64,000 nucleotides of DNA, from contig JAZHEJ010000039.1 of the NCBI GenBank assembly GCA_036679665.1, forward strand, positions 1-64,000, in the 5' to 3' direction. Source of the stretch: Tethybacter castelli (GTDB lineage Bacteria > Pseudomonadota > Gammaproteobacteria > Tethybacterales > Tethybacteraceae). The notes beneath the pieces were generated by a model. It worked only from the letters and a program-made list of their open reading frames with translations, made no database searches and had not been told where the DNA came from. Below are positions 34,576-43,063 of this stretch, piece after piece (the stretch's first letter is position 1; the number at the start of each line of letters is the position of its first letter). A program made the position numbers and the translations under genes.

Positions 34576-36416
34576 GAGGCGGTGCGTGCCGACAATGCGT
34601 TTAACAGCCGTTCGTTTTGTGTGGGGGTACCGATGGTAGCGCGTAGCCAGTTAGGTAAGTCATACTCGTCAATCTGGCGAACGATGATTCCCGCTTTGAG
34701 TAAAGTCTTATAGGTCTGCTGCGCATCGTCGGAGTAAAAAGCAATGAAGTTGGCCTGGGACGGAATTGTTACATATCCCAAATTTGCCAGTCCGGCAGTA
34801 AGTTGCACCATTCCGTTAGCGTTGTTTTGACGTGAACGCGTAATGAAATCAGTATCACCTAGCGCCGCTATCGCCGCGGTCTGCGCCAGGTAATTGGCGT
34901 TAAATGGTTGGCGGATACGGTTGAGCAGGGAAGGTATTTCCATCTTGCTGATGCCATATCCAATGCGTAAACCAGCCAAGCCGTGCAACTTGGAAAATGA
35001 ACGAGTAATAATCAAATTGGAAAAATCGTCAAGCAAGCCAAGCAACAAGTCCGGTTCGTCCTCGGTGTATTCTTGATATGCTTCGTCAATTACGATGAGT
35101 ACATCGCGAGGAATTTTGTGGATGAAGGAAATAATTTGCTCGGGAGGATGCCAACTCCCGGTGGGGTTATTTGGATTGGCTATAAAAACTATGCTTACAT
35201 CAGGCTGACAACAAGCGTCGGCAATTGCATCCAAATCGTTGCCGAAATTCTTAGCCGGTACCTCGATGCCGCTTGCGCCACGCCCTAGCGTGACCAATTT
35301 GTAAACCACAAAAGCGTACTGAGAAAATACCGATTTACGTCCGGGAGACAAAGTTAGAGTGGCACAAAGCTCAAGGATGTCGTTAGAACCGTTTCCGCAG
35401 ACAATCATATCTGCGCTGATGTTAAGGTGGGCTGCGATCGTTTCACGTAGTTGTACCGCCGCGCCGTCAGGATACATGCTCGGGTTGTGATTGCTAGGAT
35501 CAGCGAGTGCTTGTTTGGCAAGCTTGCCACAACCTAGAGGGTTTTCATTGGAGGAAAGTTTGACAGGTTCAGCTATTTGCTGACCGCTAAACATCTGACT
35601 TACCGTCTTGCCTCCTTGATACGGAGCTATGTCAAAGATGCTATCTGCAACCCGAAAGCCAAGCAAGCTACGGCTGTTGGAATTCGGACGTTCCGGGTGC
35701 AATTTACGCAGGTCAATATTGCCAGTGTAAATGGCTTTACCAATTATTGCGCCTGCGATGTGATCGGTACGTAGCACATCGACATCGACGAGCGAACCAA
35801 TGCCGCCACTGGCGTAAACAGGACATGAAACCTCCTGGGCAAGAGTGTCAGTCGCTTCTACGTTGGGCCCGGCCAAAGTTCCATCGCAACTAATATCGGT
35901 GTAGATGATGCCGGCTATACCATTTAAGTCGGTTTTGCGAGCAAATTCCAATGCGGTAACTGAAGTATCTTTCGTCCATCCGTTTACGGCTAGCTTGCCG
36001 TTCCTTGCATCGATGCCAAGCAAAATTTTGCCAAATAAAGCGGAGCGGGCCTCGCTGAATAATTCAGGATCATCGACAGCGATCGAGCCGACAATAACGT
36101 AGTTCGCTCCAAGTGAAAGTAATTCATTCATGTCAACCAAAGTGCGTAATCCGCCTCCGATTTGTAATTCAACCGCAGAATCCATCCGACGAACCGCCTG
36201 GATAATCGCTGATATAGCTGAATGATTAACTGGTTTGCCTAATTTGGCACCATTGAGATCGACTATATGAATTCGTTTGGCGCCCGCTGAGACAAACTGC
36301 TTGGCAATGGAAATCGGGTCAGTCGCATAGGTCGTTACTTTGGAATAATCTCCTTGATGTAATCGTACGCAAACCCCATTTAGCAAATCAATGGCCGGAA
36401 TAGCCAAAAAGCTCAT
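34572..36416 (-). CDS. HisA-HisC fusion: phosphoribosyl-isomerase + histidinol-phosphate aminotransferase
   Basis: A single 614-residue frame joins two histidine enzymes. Residues 1-241 are HisA, a TIM barrel: AIPAIDLLNG with catalytic Asp10, QIGGGLRT near 85, GIDARNGKLAVNGW with Asp136, and TDISCDGTLAGPN near 173. Residues about 242-262 are a linker. Residues 263-614 are HisC, a fold-type I aminotransferase: IAPYQGGKTVSQ, SSNENPLG near 288, FIANPNNPTGSW near 411, IDEAYQEY near 443 and PLP Lys476 in RSFSKLHGL, then LRIGYG. All key residues of both enzymes are present. The two steps (4 and 7) are not consecutive. HisC next to tyrA-aroA is usual; HisA fused to it is not something I know. No N or repeat lies at the seam (35630-35700). 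Confidence 0.9.
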   Translation of the reverse strand: MSFLAIPAIDLLNGVCVRLHQGDYSKVTTYATDPISIAKQFVSAGAKRIHIVDLNGAKLGKPVNHSAISAIIQAVRRMDSAVELQIGGGLRTLVDMNELLSLGANYVIVGSIAVDDPELFSEARSALFGKILLGIDARNGKLAVNGWTKDTSVTALEFARKTDLNGIAGIIYTDISCDGTLAGPNVEATDTLAQEVSCPVYASGGIGSLVDVDVLRTDHIAGAIIGKAIYTGNIDLRKLHPERPNSNSRSLLGFRVADSIFDIAPYQGGKTVSQMFSGQQIAEPVKLSSNENPLGCGKLAKQALADPSNHNPSMYPDGAAVQLRETIAAHLNISADMIVCGNGSNDILELCATLTLSPGRKSVFSQYAFVVYKLVTLGRGASGIEVPAKNFGNDLDAIADACCQPDVSIVFIANPNNPTGSWHPPEQIISFIHKIPRDVLIVIDEAYQEYTEDEPDLLLGLLDDFSNLIITRSFSKLHGLAGLRIGYGISKMEIPSLLNRIRQPFNANYLAQTAAIAALGDTDFITRSRQNNANGMVQLTAGLANLGYVTIPSQANFIAFYSDDAQQTYKTLLKAGIIVRQIDEYDLPNWLRATIGTPTQNERLLNALSARTAS

Positions 36417-36895
36417 TGAGTGCGGGCAATTTCTTGACGCAACGCTTTGATGTTTAACATGTGATTGTTAAGACGCCTTTTGTAATAATTCCTTGCTTTG
36501 GCATCGCCGTCAAAATTTGCGTTATTAAGCTGCCCGTAGATCAAATCACGTTTGTTCATTTCCACTTCTAACTCGCGATATAAAATCGATTGGCGAACCT
36601 GGTCGCGCTTTTTTTGTTCTTGAGGCCAAATGCGTGGAAATGAACTTAATTTCTCAGTTGCTTCGCCACTAGGCGCACTGCTACTTTGCGAAGGGGTTTG
36701 CTTGGAAGAAGACTTAGGAGGAGGAGGAGATTTTTCGACCAAACGACACTCTTTGCCTTCAAGCGGAGCTTGGACGAGGGCAGAACTAATATCGTCGACT
36801 TGACACCAGTACAAATCCGCTCTTGTTGGCGTTAAGCAAAGCGCGAAACTTAACAGCGCCATCAATGGCAACGTATTAATAATGGCTGTTCGCAT
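36413..36895 (-). CDS. Small exported protein, DUF4124-like
   Basis: A 160-residue protein with a signal peptide (about 1-26, ending LTPTRA) and then YWCQVDDISSALV, CRLVEK and PPPPKSSSKQ. The order (signal peptide, short W-containing segment, Pro-rich linker, charged helix) resembles DUF4124 proteins, but the usual K-W-x-D-x-x-G core is degenerate, so this is tentative. Residues 95-160 are highly charged and probably helical. It overlaps the hisA-hisC start by four bases, suggesting one transcript, although a periplasmic role would be unrelated to histidine synthesis. Confidence 0.55.
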   Translation of the reverse strand: MRTAIINTLPLMALLSFALCLTPTRADLYWCQVDDISSALVQAPLEGKECRLVEKSPPPPKSSSKQTPSQSSSAPSGEATEKLSSFPRIWPQEQKKRDQVRQSILYRELEVEMNKRDLIYGQLNNANFDGDAKARNYYKRRLNNHMLNIKALRQEIARTQ

Positions 36896-36911
36896 GTATC
36901 TGAATTATACA

Positions 36912-36939
36912 TTGACAGACTGCGCAAAACTAGTATATT
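36912..36939 (+). promoter_or_regulatory. Sigma70-type promoter for trxB
   Basis: TTGACA (36912-36917), a 16-bp spacer and TATATT (36934-36939) form a near-consensus promoter about 75 bp upstream of the trxB ATG. It lies in the 118-bp divergent gap after the DUF4124-like gene. Strongest promoter-like match I noticed in the window. Confidence 0.5.
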
Positions 36940-37013
36940 ACAGGAAAAGTTAGATGTTTTGAGAACCTGCAACTTTAATTATTTTTCCAACTTAAAATCA
37001 TTGCCAATAATCC

Positions 37014-37955
37014 ATGCAACACTATCGTATAGCGATTCTTGGTTCTGGCCCGGCTGGTTGTACCGCGGCATTATATGTGGCTCGTGCGAGCTTGCAGCCT
37101 GCGATGATTAAAGGGCTGGAGCCCGGAGGTCAATTAACCACCACGACGGATGTCGATAACTGGCCAGCTGATGAACAAGGCGTCCAGGGCCCAGAATTAA
37201 TGGAAAGGTTTCTGCGCCACGCAACAAAATACGGGGGACAAGAGATCACCGATCATATAGTTGATGTGGATTTAACCAAGCGTCCGTTCGTTCTGTCAGG
37301 CAACCAAAAGTATTCTTGCGACGCTTTGATCATAGCTACCGGCGCTTCGGCAAAATATCTTGGCTTACCTTCGGAACAACAATACAAAGGCAAAGGGGTT
37401 TCCGCATGCGCGACCTGCGACGGATTTTTCTTTCGCGACCAACCGGTTTGCGTCATCGGCGGTGGCAACACGGCGGTGGAAGAGGCTTTGTATCTGGCTA
37501 ATATTTGCTCAGAGGTAACTCTTGTTCACCGGCGTGATGAATTTCGCGCTGAAGCGATTATGATGGAAAAGCTGTTTGTTCAGGAACAGGCGGGCAAAAT
37601 AAAGATTAAACGTTCGTTTGTACTAGATGAGGTAATTGGCGACGGAAAAAAGGTAACCGGAGTACGGCTGCGTAGCGTTACTGATCAAAACAACACCGAA
37701 CTTGACGTACATGGTGTGTTTATCGCAATCGGTCATCAACCCAATACGGCATTATTTGCAGGTAAGTTGGAGATGGATGAAGGATATTTAATTACCCGAG
37801 CCGGCCGCGACGGTATGAGTTCGGCCACTTCCTGTCAGGGAGTATTCGCCGCAGGCGATGTGCACGACCACACTTATCGACAGGCGGTTACCAGTGCAGC
37901 TAGCGGTTGCATAGCCGCATTGGATGCCGTGCGTTATTTACGCGACAATGACTAA
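37014..37955 (+). CDS. trxB: Thioredoxin reductase
   Basis: FAD enzyme passing electrons from NADPH to thioredoxin. It has 313 residues. The FAD motif ILGSGPAGCTAALYVARA lies near 8, the redox pair Cys132-Ala-Thr-Cys135 is in SACATCDGFF, and the NADPH motif VIGGGNTAVEEALYL near 144 and GVFAAGDVHDHTYRQA near 282 are intact. It probably heads the run trxB-smr-moaD-moaE and has its own promoter. Confidence 0.97.
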   Translation: MQHYRIAILGSGPAGCTAALYVARASLQPAMIKGLEPGGQLTTTTDVDNWPADEQGVQGPELMERFLRHATKYGGQEITDHIVDVDLTKRPFVLSGNQKYSCDALIIATGASAKYLGLPSEQQYKGKGVSACATCDGFFFRDQPVCVIGGGNTAVEEALYLANICSEVTLVHRRDEFRAEAIMMEKLFVQEQAGKIKIKRSFVLDEVIGDGKKVTGVRLRSVTDQNNTELDVHGVFIAIGHQPNTALFAGKLEMDEGYLITRAGRDGMSSATSCQGVFAAGDVHDHTYRQAVTSAASGCIAALDAVRYLRDND

Positions 37956-38451
37956 CTACCAAACAAGCGTGGAACAAGCGTCAGACGACGAAAATGAGTC
38001 GTTTATCGAGCTGGTAAATAGCGGTCAGGTGCCGTTGATGCCGTCACGAAACGCACCGCCTCCAACCACAAAATCAAATGTTCAGCACCGTGTTTTCCGG
38101 GACTTGATACCGCAAGATTACGATGGACTGGAATGTACCGATGCGGTTTGGCAATTGGCAGGTTTTAGCTCGCAGAAGCTAAAAGCGCTGAGTAAGGCAC
38201 ACCCGGGTATGACCGTGGATTTTCATGGTGATAATGTTGCCCAAGCATGGAACCGCCTTGATGCGGCGTTACGCGGCGCCTTCGAGCAAAATATAAAGGT
38301 TGTGGAATTAATTCACGGTAAAGGCGAAGGAATATTACTCCGTAAAATTCGCGCCTGGTTGAAACATAGTCGGGCGATAGTAGCGTTTACAGAAGTGAGA
38401 CACAATTCCGGCAGCGTAGTTGCGCAACTTAAGTCGTCGGCCAAATTCTAA
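37948..38451 (+). CDS. smr: Smr-domain protein
   Basis: Small MutS-related domain protein, 167 residues from the ATG at 37948, which overlaps the end of trxB by eight bases. The Smr domain covers about 75-165: TVDFHGDNVAQAWNRLDAAL (D-x-H-G motif) and VVELIHGKGEGILLRKI (H-G-K-G motif), the residues linked with nicking activity in the family. The usual GGxGA near the C-terminus is replaced by HNSGSVVAQL. The N-terminal 70 residues look disordered. The cellular role of stand-alone bacterial Smr proteins is unsettled; endonuclease or ribosome-rescue functions are known for some. Confidence 0.88.
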   Translation: MTNYQTSVEQASDDENESFIELVNSGQVPLMPSRNAPPPTTKSNVQHRVFRDLIPQDYDGLECTDAVWQLAGFSSQKLKALSKAHPGMTVDFHGDNVAQAWNRLDAALRGAFEQNIKVVELIHGKGEGILLRKIRAWLKHSRAIVAFTEVRHNSGSVVAQLKSSAKF

Positions 38452-38705
38452 TGCTGGTTCATCTTTTGTACTTTGGCGCGCTACGCGAAACGCTTGGCGT
38501 TGAGCAAGAAGATATCGTTATACCTGCCAACAGCAAATTGACGGATTTGCTGGCGCTGCTTTGTGATCGCGGCGGAATTTGGGAAACGCTTCAAGATCCC
38601 AACCGCGGTTTGCGAGCAGCGATAGATCAAGAATTTGCCGAACTTGACGATGTGCTCAAAGATGGATGCGAAGTGGCGTTATTTCCTCCGGTTACAGGCG
38701 GATGA
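38451..38705 (+). CDS. moaD: Molybdopterin synthase sulfur carrier subunit MoaD
   Basis: Ubiquitin-like sulfur carrier of 84 residues ending in the required Gly-Gly (FPPVTGG), whose C-terminus is thiocarboxylated. LYFGALRETLGVEQEDI at the start is typical. It overlaps smr by one base and moaE by four. MoaD and MoaE form molybdopterin synthase and so serve NarG. Confidence 0.95.
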   Translation: MLVHLLYFGALRETLGVEQEDIVIPANSKLTDLLALLCDRGGIWETLQDPNRGLRAAIDQEFAELDDVLKDGCEVALFPPVTGG

Positions 38706-39151
38706 CCGCAAAGCCCGCCAGTTTGATTAGCTCAAGCCTTACGACTAAAGCGCTTGATCCGTCTAGGCGCGGGAGCAAGTTTCAGCAAAACATTGACAAA
38801 ACACACAGCGTGGGAGCAATTTACTCATTTGTGGGCTTAGTCCGATCTATCGGCCAACAAGGCCAACCGATTGATGTGCTTGAACTTGAGCACTATCCGG
38901 GAATGACTGAGACAAAACTTCGGCAGATAGCTGGTTACGCCGCGCAAAATTGGCAACTTATCGGGATTGATGTCTGCCACCGAATCGGTCCGATGTGCCC
39001 GGGAGATGTCATTGTGCATGTGATTGTTGGCGCCAGCCATCGCCAAAAAGCATATGAAGCTTGCGGTTATGTGGTGGAACAACTCAAATCCGAAATCCCG
39101 CTATGGAAAAAGGAAATCGGCAATGCCGGCGCTTCGTGGGTAACTCCTTAA
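38702..39151 (+). CDS. moaE: Molybdopterin synthase catalytic subunit MoaE
   Basis: Adds the dithiolene sulfurs to cPMP using MoaD thiocarboxylate. The ATG at 38702 sits in an ATGA overlap with moaD and gives 149 residues. Conserved parts are GAIYSFVGLVRS, LELEHYPGMTE, CHRIGPMCPGD and the active-site lysine region LKSEIPLWKKE. The N-terminal 25 residues are Ser/Lys-rich and not conserved in the family. Confidence 0.95.
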   Translation: MTAKPASLISSSLTTKALDPSRRGSKFQQNIDKTHSVGAIYSFVGLVRSIGQQGQPIDVLELEHYPGMTETKLRQIAGYAAQNWQLIGIDVCHRIGPMCPGDVIVHVIVGASHRQKAYEACGYVVEQLKSEIPLWKKEIGNAGASWVTP

Positions 39152-39167
39152 CGTTAAAGCGTGCACA

Positions 39168-39815
39168 ATGAAAGAATCTGAGCAAGCTGCGCATCAGTTG
39201 CGCGTCGCTGCAGACAAACTAGACGGCATGCTACCACAGATTCAGTGTAAGAAATGCGGGTATTCAGGTTGTCGGCCGTATGCTGAAGCTATGGCAGCAA
39301 GGCAGGCTAGTCCTGATTTGTGTGCTCCGGGAGGCAATCGGACTCGAGACATGCTGGCTCAGGAAATCAATTGGCAAAACAACAAGTTGAAAGATATACC
39401 GGTTAACAATCACATAGTCTGTGCCCAGATCGATGAAAGCAGATGCGTGGGTTGTTACAAATGCATCGAAGCATGTCCGGTGGATGCGATTATCGGCGCT
39501 CATGGCATGCTGCACACCGTAATCGAATCCCAGTGCACCGGTTGCGGTTTGTGCGTCGAACCGTGCCCGGTTGACTGTATCGCGATAATTAGGGCTTCGT
39601 CACCTTGCGGCGACGGTAAGCTTGTCCAATCAGGAGTGACAAATAATCCGGAGGCAAAAAAAGCGGCTGCCAGGTTACGAATACGTTACGATGCCAAACA
39701 GCAACGGCCGTTGTTGCGCTCAGCGGTACGTTCAGGAAAAGAGTTAAGCCCAAAGCAACTTGCCCAACAAGCCATTAATCGTGTCACAAGGCGTAATATT
39801 TCCTCAAAAAAATAG
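39168..39815 (+). CDS. RnfB-like ferredoxin-type iron-sulfur protein
   Basis: A 215-residue protein with an N-terminal Fe-S domain (QIQCKKCGYSGCRPYAEAM then DLCAPGG) and two bacterial 4Fe-4S motifs, CVGCYKCIEACPVDA near 94 and CTGCGLCVEPCPVDC near 124. This matches RnfB/RsxB, but without the N-terminal membrane helix and without other rnf genes around. Stand-alone versions are common in betaproteobacteria. It may supply electrons to reductive enzymes; the partner is unknown. The C-terminal 60 residues are basic. Confidence 0.85.
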   Translation: MKESEQAAHQLRVAADKLDGMLPQIQCKKCGYSGCRPYAEAMAARQASPDLCAPGGNRTRDMLAQEINWQNNKLKDIPVNNHIVCAQIDESRCVGCYKCIEACPVDAIIGAHGMLHTVIESQCTGCGLCVEPCPVDCIAIIRASSPCGDGKLVQSGVTNNPEAKKAAARLRIRYDAKQQRPLLRSAVRSGKELSPKQLAQQAINRVTRRNISSKK

Positions 39816-39858
39816 TGGTTATGAACCTCATTCTTGCTAAAATCGTTAATTACCAAGG

Positions 39859-40911
39859 ATGCCGTCCGTGAACTCGTTGCCTAAGTTAGATGCTCGTTCG
39901 TTGAGCATTATCAAATCTCTGGTTGAAGAGTACATGCAATCAGGCGAGCCGATTGCTTCCGGGACGATAGCGGCCAAGCAAGGCGTTAACCTCAGCGCAG
40001 CTTCGGTACGCAACGTAATGTCAAAACTAGAAGAGCTCGGGTTGATCGCCCCGGTACACACCTCTTCGGGCAGGTTACCGACTACTCAAGGAGTGCGTAT
40101 ATATCTTAGCACTTTGTTACGGATGCAACGACCTTCCAAAAAGATCAAGATGCAGCTCCAAAAACAAATCGATACCAGCGAATTAAACACCATGGCCGCA
40201 TCCGCCATTGAAACGGTATCGGATTTAACCAAAATGGTCGCCTTGGTTACATTGCCCAGTACCTATGTGTCGCAGATATCACGGATTCATTTTGTCTCGT
40301 TGTCGCAAGATAAGGTTGTTGTCGTATTAGTTACCATGACCGGGGAAGTACGCAATCGCATACTTGAGCTGAATTCACCTATCAAAAAACGGGATTTTGA
40401 ATTGGCTGAACAGTTTTTTAACAGCCATTTTGCCGGTAAATCCATGTATGAGGCTCGCTCCGAATTGGTAAGTAAGCTAGCTAACCTTAAAAACAATCTG
40501 GCGGAGTTGCTTAAACAAATGGTCTCTGCGGTATCGGTAAACGACTCCACAGCCCCAAGATTGTTGACTAGCGGATCAGACATGTTGTTTTCGAATGCGG
40601 ATCTTATCGCCAATGCTCAGCAATTGCAGGAGATGCTCGGTTTATTAAACCGCAAAGAAACATTGCTTCATTTGCTTGATCAGGGAATCAATTCGAATGA
40701 TGTATCGGTGTATATCGGTTCAGAGTCGGGAATTCCGGAATTGGCAAATTCCAGTGTGGTGATGTCTAACTATGAAAACGAGAAAGGTGAGGTGATTGGC
40801 GCCCTCGGGTTGATTGGGCCGATGCGCATGGAATATTCACAAGTATTACCGATCGTTGATGTAACCGCAACATTGATGGGGGACGCAGTCGCCAAAATGC
40901 AATACCGCTAG
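39859..40911 (+). CDS. hrcA: Heat-inducible transcription repressor HrcA
   Basis: Repressor of chaperone genes that binds CIRCE elements and depends on GroEL. It has 350 residues: an N-terminal winged helix (IIKSLVEEYMQSGEPIASGT, SAASVRNVMSKLEELGLI, HTSSGRLPT), then the GAF-like dimerisation domain, ending IGPMRMEYSQVLPIVD. No CIRCE-like inverted repeat is visible in the 43 bp upstream, so autoregulation is not evident. Confidence 0.96.
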   Translation: MPSVNSLPKLDARSLSIIKSLVEEYMQSGEPIASGTIAAKQGVNLSAASVRNVMSKLEELGLIAPVHTSSGRLPTTQGVRIYLSTLLRMQRPSKKIKMQLQKQIDTSELNTMAASAIETVSDLTKMVALVTLPSTYVSQISRIHFVSLSQDKVVVVLVTMTGEVRNRILELNSPIKKRDFELAEQFFNSHFAGKSMYEARSELVSKLANLKNNLAELLKQMVSAVSVNDSTAPRLLTSGSDMLFSNADLIANAQQLQEMLGLLNRKETLLHLLDQGINSNDVSVYIGSESGIPELANSSVVMSNYENEKGEVIGALGLIGPMRMEYSQVLPIVDVTATLMGDAVAKMQYR

Positions 40912-40921
40912 TATCAAGAGT

Positions 40922-42043
40922 GTGTTAAACCGCAAAGTAAATCAAATCGCCATCAACGAATCTACGAAGCGACGCTGGCAGCTGCGCGATACCTGGTTGT
41001 TTTTTTCCCAGGTCGTAACGGTTACGGTCGCCGTAGCGTTGGTTGCCACTTTTTTCCGGCCGGGAATTTTCGATGAAATTAACTCAGACGAGCTTTTAAG
41101 CACTCACCAGTTTTCCGAATTGACTTTTCGGCGCGCTTTGACTCGCATCGCTCCTAGTGTCGTAAGCATTCAAAGCGAAACGGCGGGGGAAGGTAATTAC
41201 AGCGATGTTGGAGGCGCGGAAATAAACCTTGGCTCAGGAGTGATAGTGTCCCCTGAAGGCCACGTTATTACCAATCACCATGTAATTAGCTCTTCTTCGC
41301 ATATCAACGTGATCACTGACCAGGGCGAACGAATGGAAGCGGAAATTATCGGCTCTGATCCTGAAATTGATATTGCGGTTTTAAAAGTACAGACAATCTC
41401 GCCGCTAACAGCGGTAAATTTTTCGGATGAACTGTCGCCGGTCAAACAAGGTGACTTGGTAATGTCGGTAGGCAGCCCGTACGGACTGGCCAACACGGCG
41501 TCGTTGGGAATCGTTTCGGCCACGGGCCGTAGTTCCTTGGGGCTTTCTCGCTATGAACACTTTATTCAAACTGACGCGGCGATTAATCATGGTAGTTCCG
41601 GAGGCGCACTCGCCAACGTGCGCGGTGAGTTGGTGGGGATTAATACCGCGCTGTTTGCCAAGCAACTCCATGGCAATTATGCTCAGGGGATAGGGTTTGC
41701 AATTCCAGTAGAGTTGGTGCGAGCTACTTATGAGCAGATTCTTAAGCATGGTCGATTTCGTCGCGGATGGATAGGTTTGAAATTGAAGCGTCTTGATGAG
41801 ACCGATATGGAAACCGATCTGGATGCACTGCTGGTATACGACGTGAGTGTGGAATCACCAGGAGCACATGCGGGGATATTGCCTGGAGATTTAGTCATTG
41901 CCATCAATGGCAGGGCGCCTTCGCAAATACCGCTGTTAGAAGAAGCAACTGGCAAACTGCTAACTCCAGGTCACATGTTGAATATCAGCGTGTTGCGTGG
42001 TGACAAAGAAATAAATGTAAAGGTACCAATTATTGAGCGCTAG
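40922..42043 (+). CDS. HtrA/DegS-type periplasmic serine protease
   Basis: Membrane-anchored trypsin-like protease with a single PDZ domain, 373 residues from a GTG start. A membrane segment spans about 24-45. The triad is His120 (ITNHHVI), Asp150 (PEIDIAVLKV) and Ser226 (NHGSSGGAL). The PDZ covers about 280-370 (SPGAHAGILPGDLVIAINGR). One PDZ plus an N-terminal anchor is the DegS/AlgW layout, used for envelope-stress proteolysis. The residue before the catalytic turn is His-Gly-Ser rather than the common Pro-Gly-Asn. It directly follows hrcA, another stress gene. Confidence 0.92.
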   Translation: MLNRKVNQIAINESTKRRWQLRDTWLFFSQVVTVTVAVALVATFFRPGIFDEINSDELLSTHQFSELTFRRALTRIAPSVVSIQSETAGEGNYSDVGGAEINLGSGVIVSPEGHVITNHHVISSSSHINVITDQGERMEAEIIGSDPEIDIAVLKVQTISPLTAVNFSDELSPVKQGDLVMSVGSPYGLANTASLGIVSATGRSSLGLSRYEHFIQTDAAINHGSSGGALANVRGELVGINTALFAKQLHGNYAQGIGFAIPVELVRATYEQILKHGRFRRGWIGLKLKRLDETDMETDLDALLVYDVSVESPGAHAGILPGDLVIAINGRAPSQIPLLEEATGKLLTPGHMLNISVLRGDKEINVKVPIIER

Positions 42044-42064
42044 TTATTCTGGCCAATTTTTTTC

Positions 42065-42823
42065 ATGACAAATACAGATGAGCTGGCGGTATATCCATCG
42101 CTAAAGGATAAATCAGTCCTGATTACCGGTGGCGCAAGTGGTATCGGCGAGCAGTTGGTCCGCGGCTTTGCGCGCCAAGGTTCCAAGGTGGCTTTTTTGG
42201 ATATCCTTGAAGATGCGGGCGAGCGACTGGCTTCGGAGGTCAAGGCAAGTTTTCATCTTTGCGACTTGCGCGAAGTAAAGCAAATTAAAAGCGCGGTGGC
42301 CAAGGTTGCGTCAACGCAAGGTGACTTGCAGGTGTTGGTAAATAATGCAGCCAACGATGAGCGTCATCCATGGGAAGACGTAACAACCGATTATTGGGAT
42401 GAACGTATCGCCATCAACTTACGGCCGTATTTTTTTACGACCCAAGCTGTGGCTTCGATGATGATCCGCGCGAACGGCGGCTCGATTATCAACTTTGGTT
42501 CAGGTTCGTGGATGCTAGGCCAAGGAAATATGCCCGGTTATACAGCTTCAAAAGCTGGAATTCATGCACTGAGCCGCTCGTTTGCCCGAGACTTGGGAGA
42601 GCATAATATACGTGTCAACACTATCGTTCCGGGCTGGACGATGACAGAGCGTCAAGAAAAGATGTGGCTTACTCCTGAATCTTGGCGAAATAATCAAAAC
42701 CAGGTTTGTTTGCCGGGCAAACTTATGCCGATTGAAATGGCCAACATGGCATTGTGGCTTGCTGCCGCCGACAGTAAGATGTGCACTGCACAAAATTTCA
42801 TCGTTGATTGTGGGTGGCTGTAG
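42065..42823 (+). CDS. Short-chain dehydrogenase/reductase, substrate unknown
   Basis: Classical SDR of 252 residues. The cofactor loop VLITGGASGIGEQL lies near 19, NNAA near 93, the catalytic Ser is in FGSGSWM and the Tyr-Lys pair in GYTASKAGIHAL, followed by VNTIVPGWTMT. An Asp at the end of the second strand (AFLDILED) suggests NAD(H) preference. Overall it resembles sugar or polyol dehydrogenase branches of SDRs, but no neighbouring gene points to a substrate. It lies just upstream of two tRNA genes on the opposite strand. Confidence 0.88.
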   Translation: MTNTDELAVYPSLKDKSVLITGGASGIGEQLVRGFARQGSKVAFLDILEDAGERLASEVKASFHLCDLREVKQIKSAVAKVASTQGDLQVLVNNAANDERHPWEDVTTDYWDERIAINLRPYFFTTQAVASMMIRANGGSIINFGSGSWMLGQGNMPGYTASKAGIHALSRSFARDLGEHNIRVNTIVPGWTMTERQEKMWLTPESWRNNQNQVCLPGKLMPIEMANMALWLAAADSKMCTAQNFIVDCGWL

Positions 42824-42834
42824 TTGCGCGGCCT

Positions 42835-42911
42835 TGGTAGGCGCGATTGGATTCGAACCAACGACCTCCACCATGTCAAGGTGGCGCTCTAACCAACTGA
42901 GCTACGCGCCT
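42835..42911 (-). tRNA. tRNA-Val (anticodon GAC)
   Basis: A 77-nt tRNA with encoded CCA (42837-42835). The acceptor AGGCGCG pairs with CGCGCCT, the anticodon loop TTGACAT gives GAC, and the T-arm TTGGTTCGAATCCAA is clear. Confidence 0.96.
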
Positions 42912-42958
42912 GGCAAATCGCACGAAGCGATTGTATCTTTTCCATCCAACTCATGGGG

Positions 42959-43042
42959 TGCCGAGAGAGGGACTCGAACCCTCACGTTATCGCTAACAAC
43001 GGATTTTGAGTCCGCCGCGTCTACCAATTCCGCCACCTCGGC
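42959..43042 (-). tRNA. tRNA-Leu (anticodon CAA)
   Basis: An 84-nt class II tRNA. GCCGAGG pairs with TCTCGGC (one G-U), the anticodon loop CTCAAAA gives CAA, there is a long variable arm, and the T-arm GGGTTCGAGTCCC is present. The CCA is not encoded (discriminator A then CCC). It lies 47 nt upstream of tRNA-Val on the same strand. Confidence 0.95.
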
Positions 43043-43063
43043 ACAAAGTTGATATTATCCGCT

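Noticed and set aside
39816..39858. Possible CIRCE element before hrcA
   Set aside because: No TTAGCACTC-N9-GAGTGCTAA-like inverted repeat is present in the gap.
42732..43052. ORF with GAIGFEPTTSTMSRW and GTRTLTLSLTTDFES
   Set aside because: It is the translation across the antisense of tRNA-Val and tRNA-Leu, a common annotation artefact.
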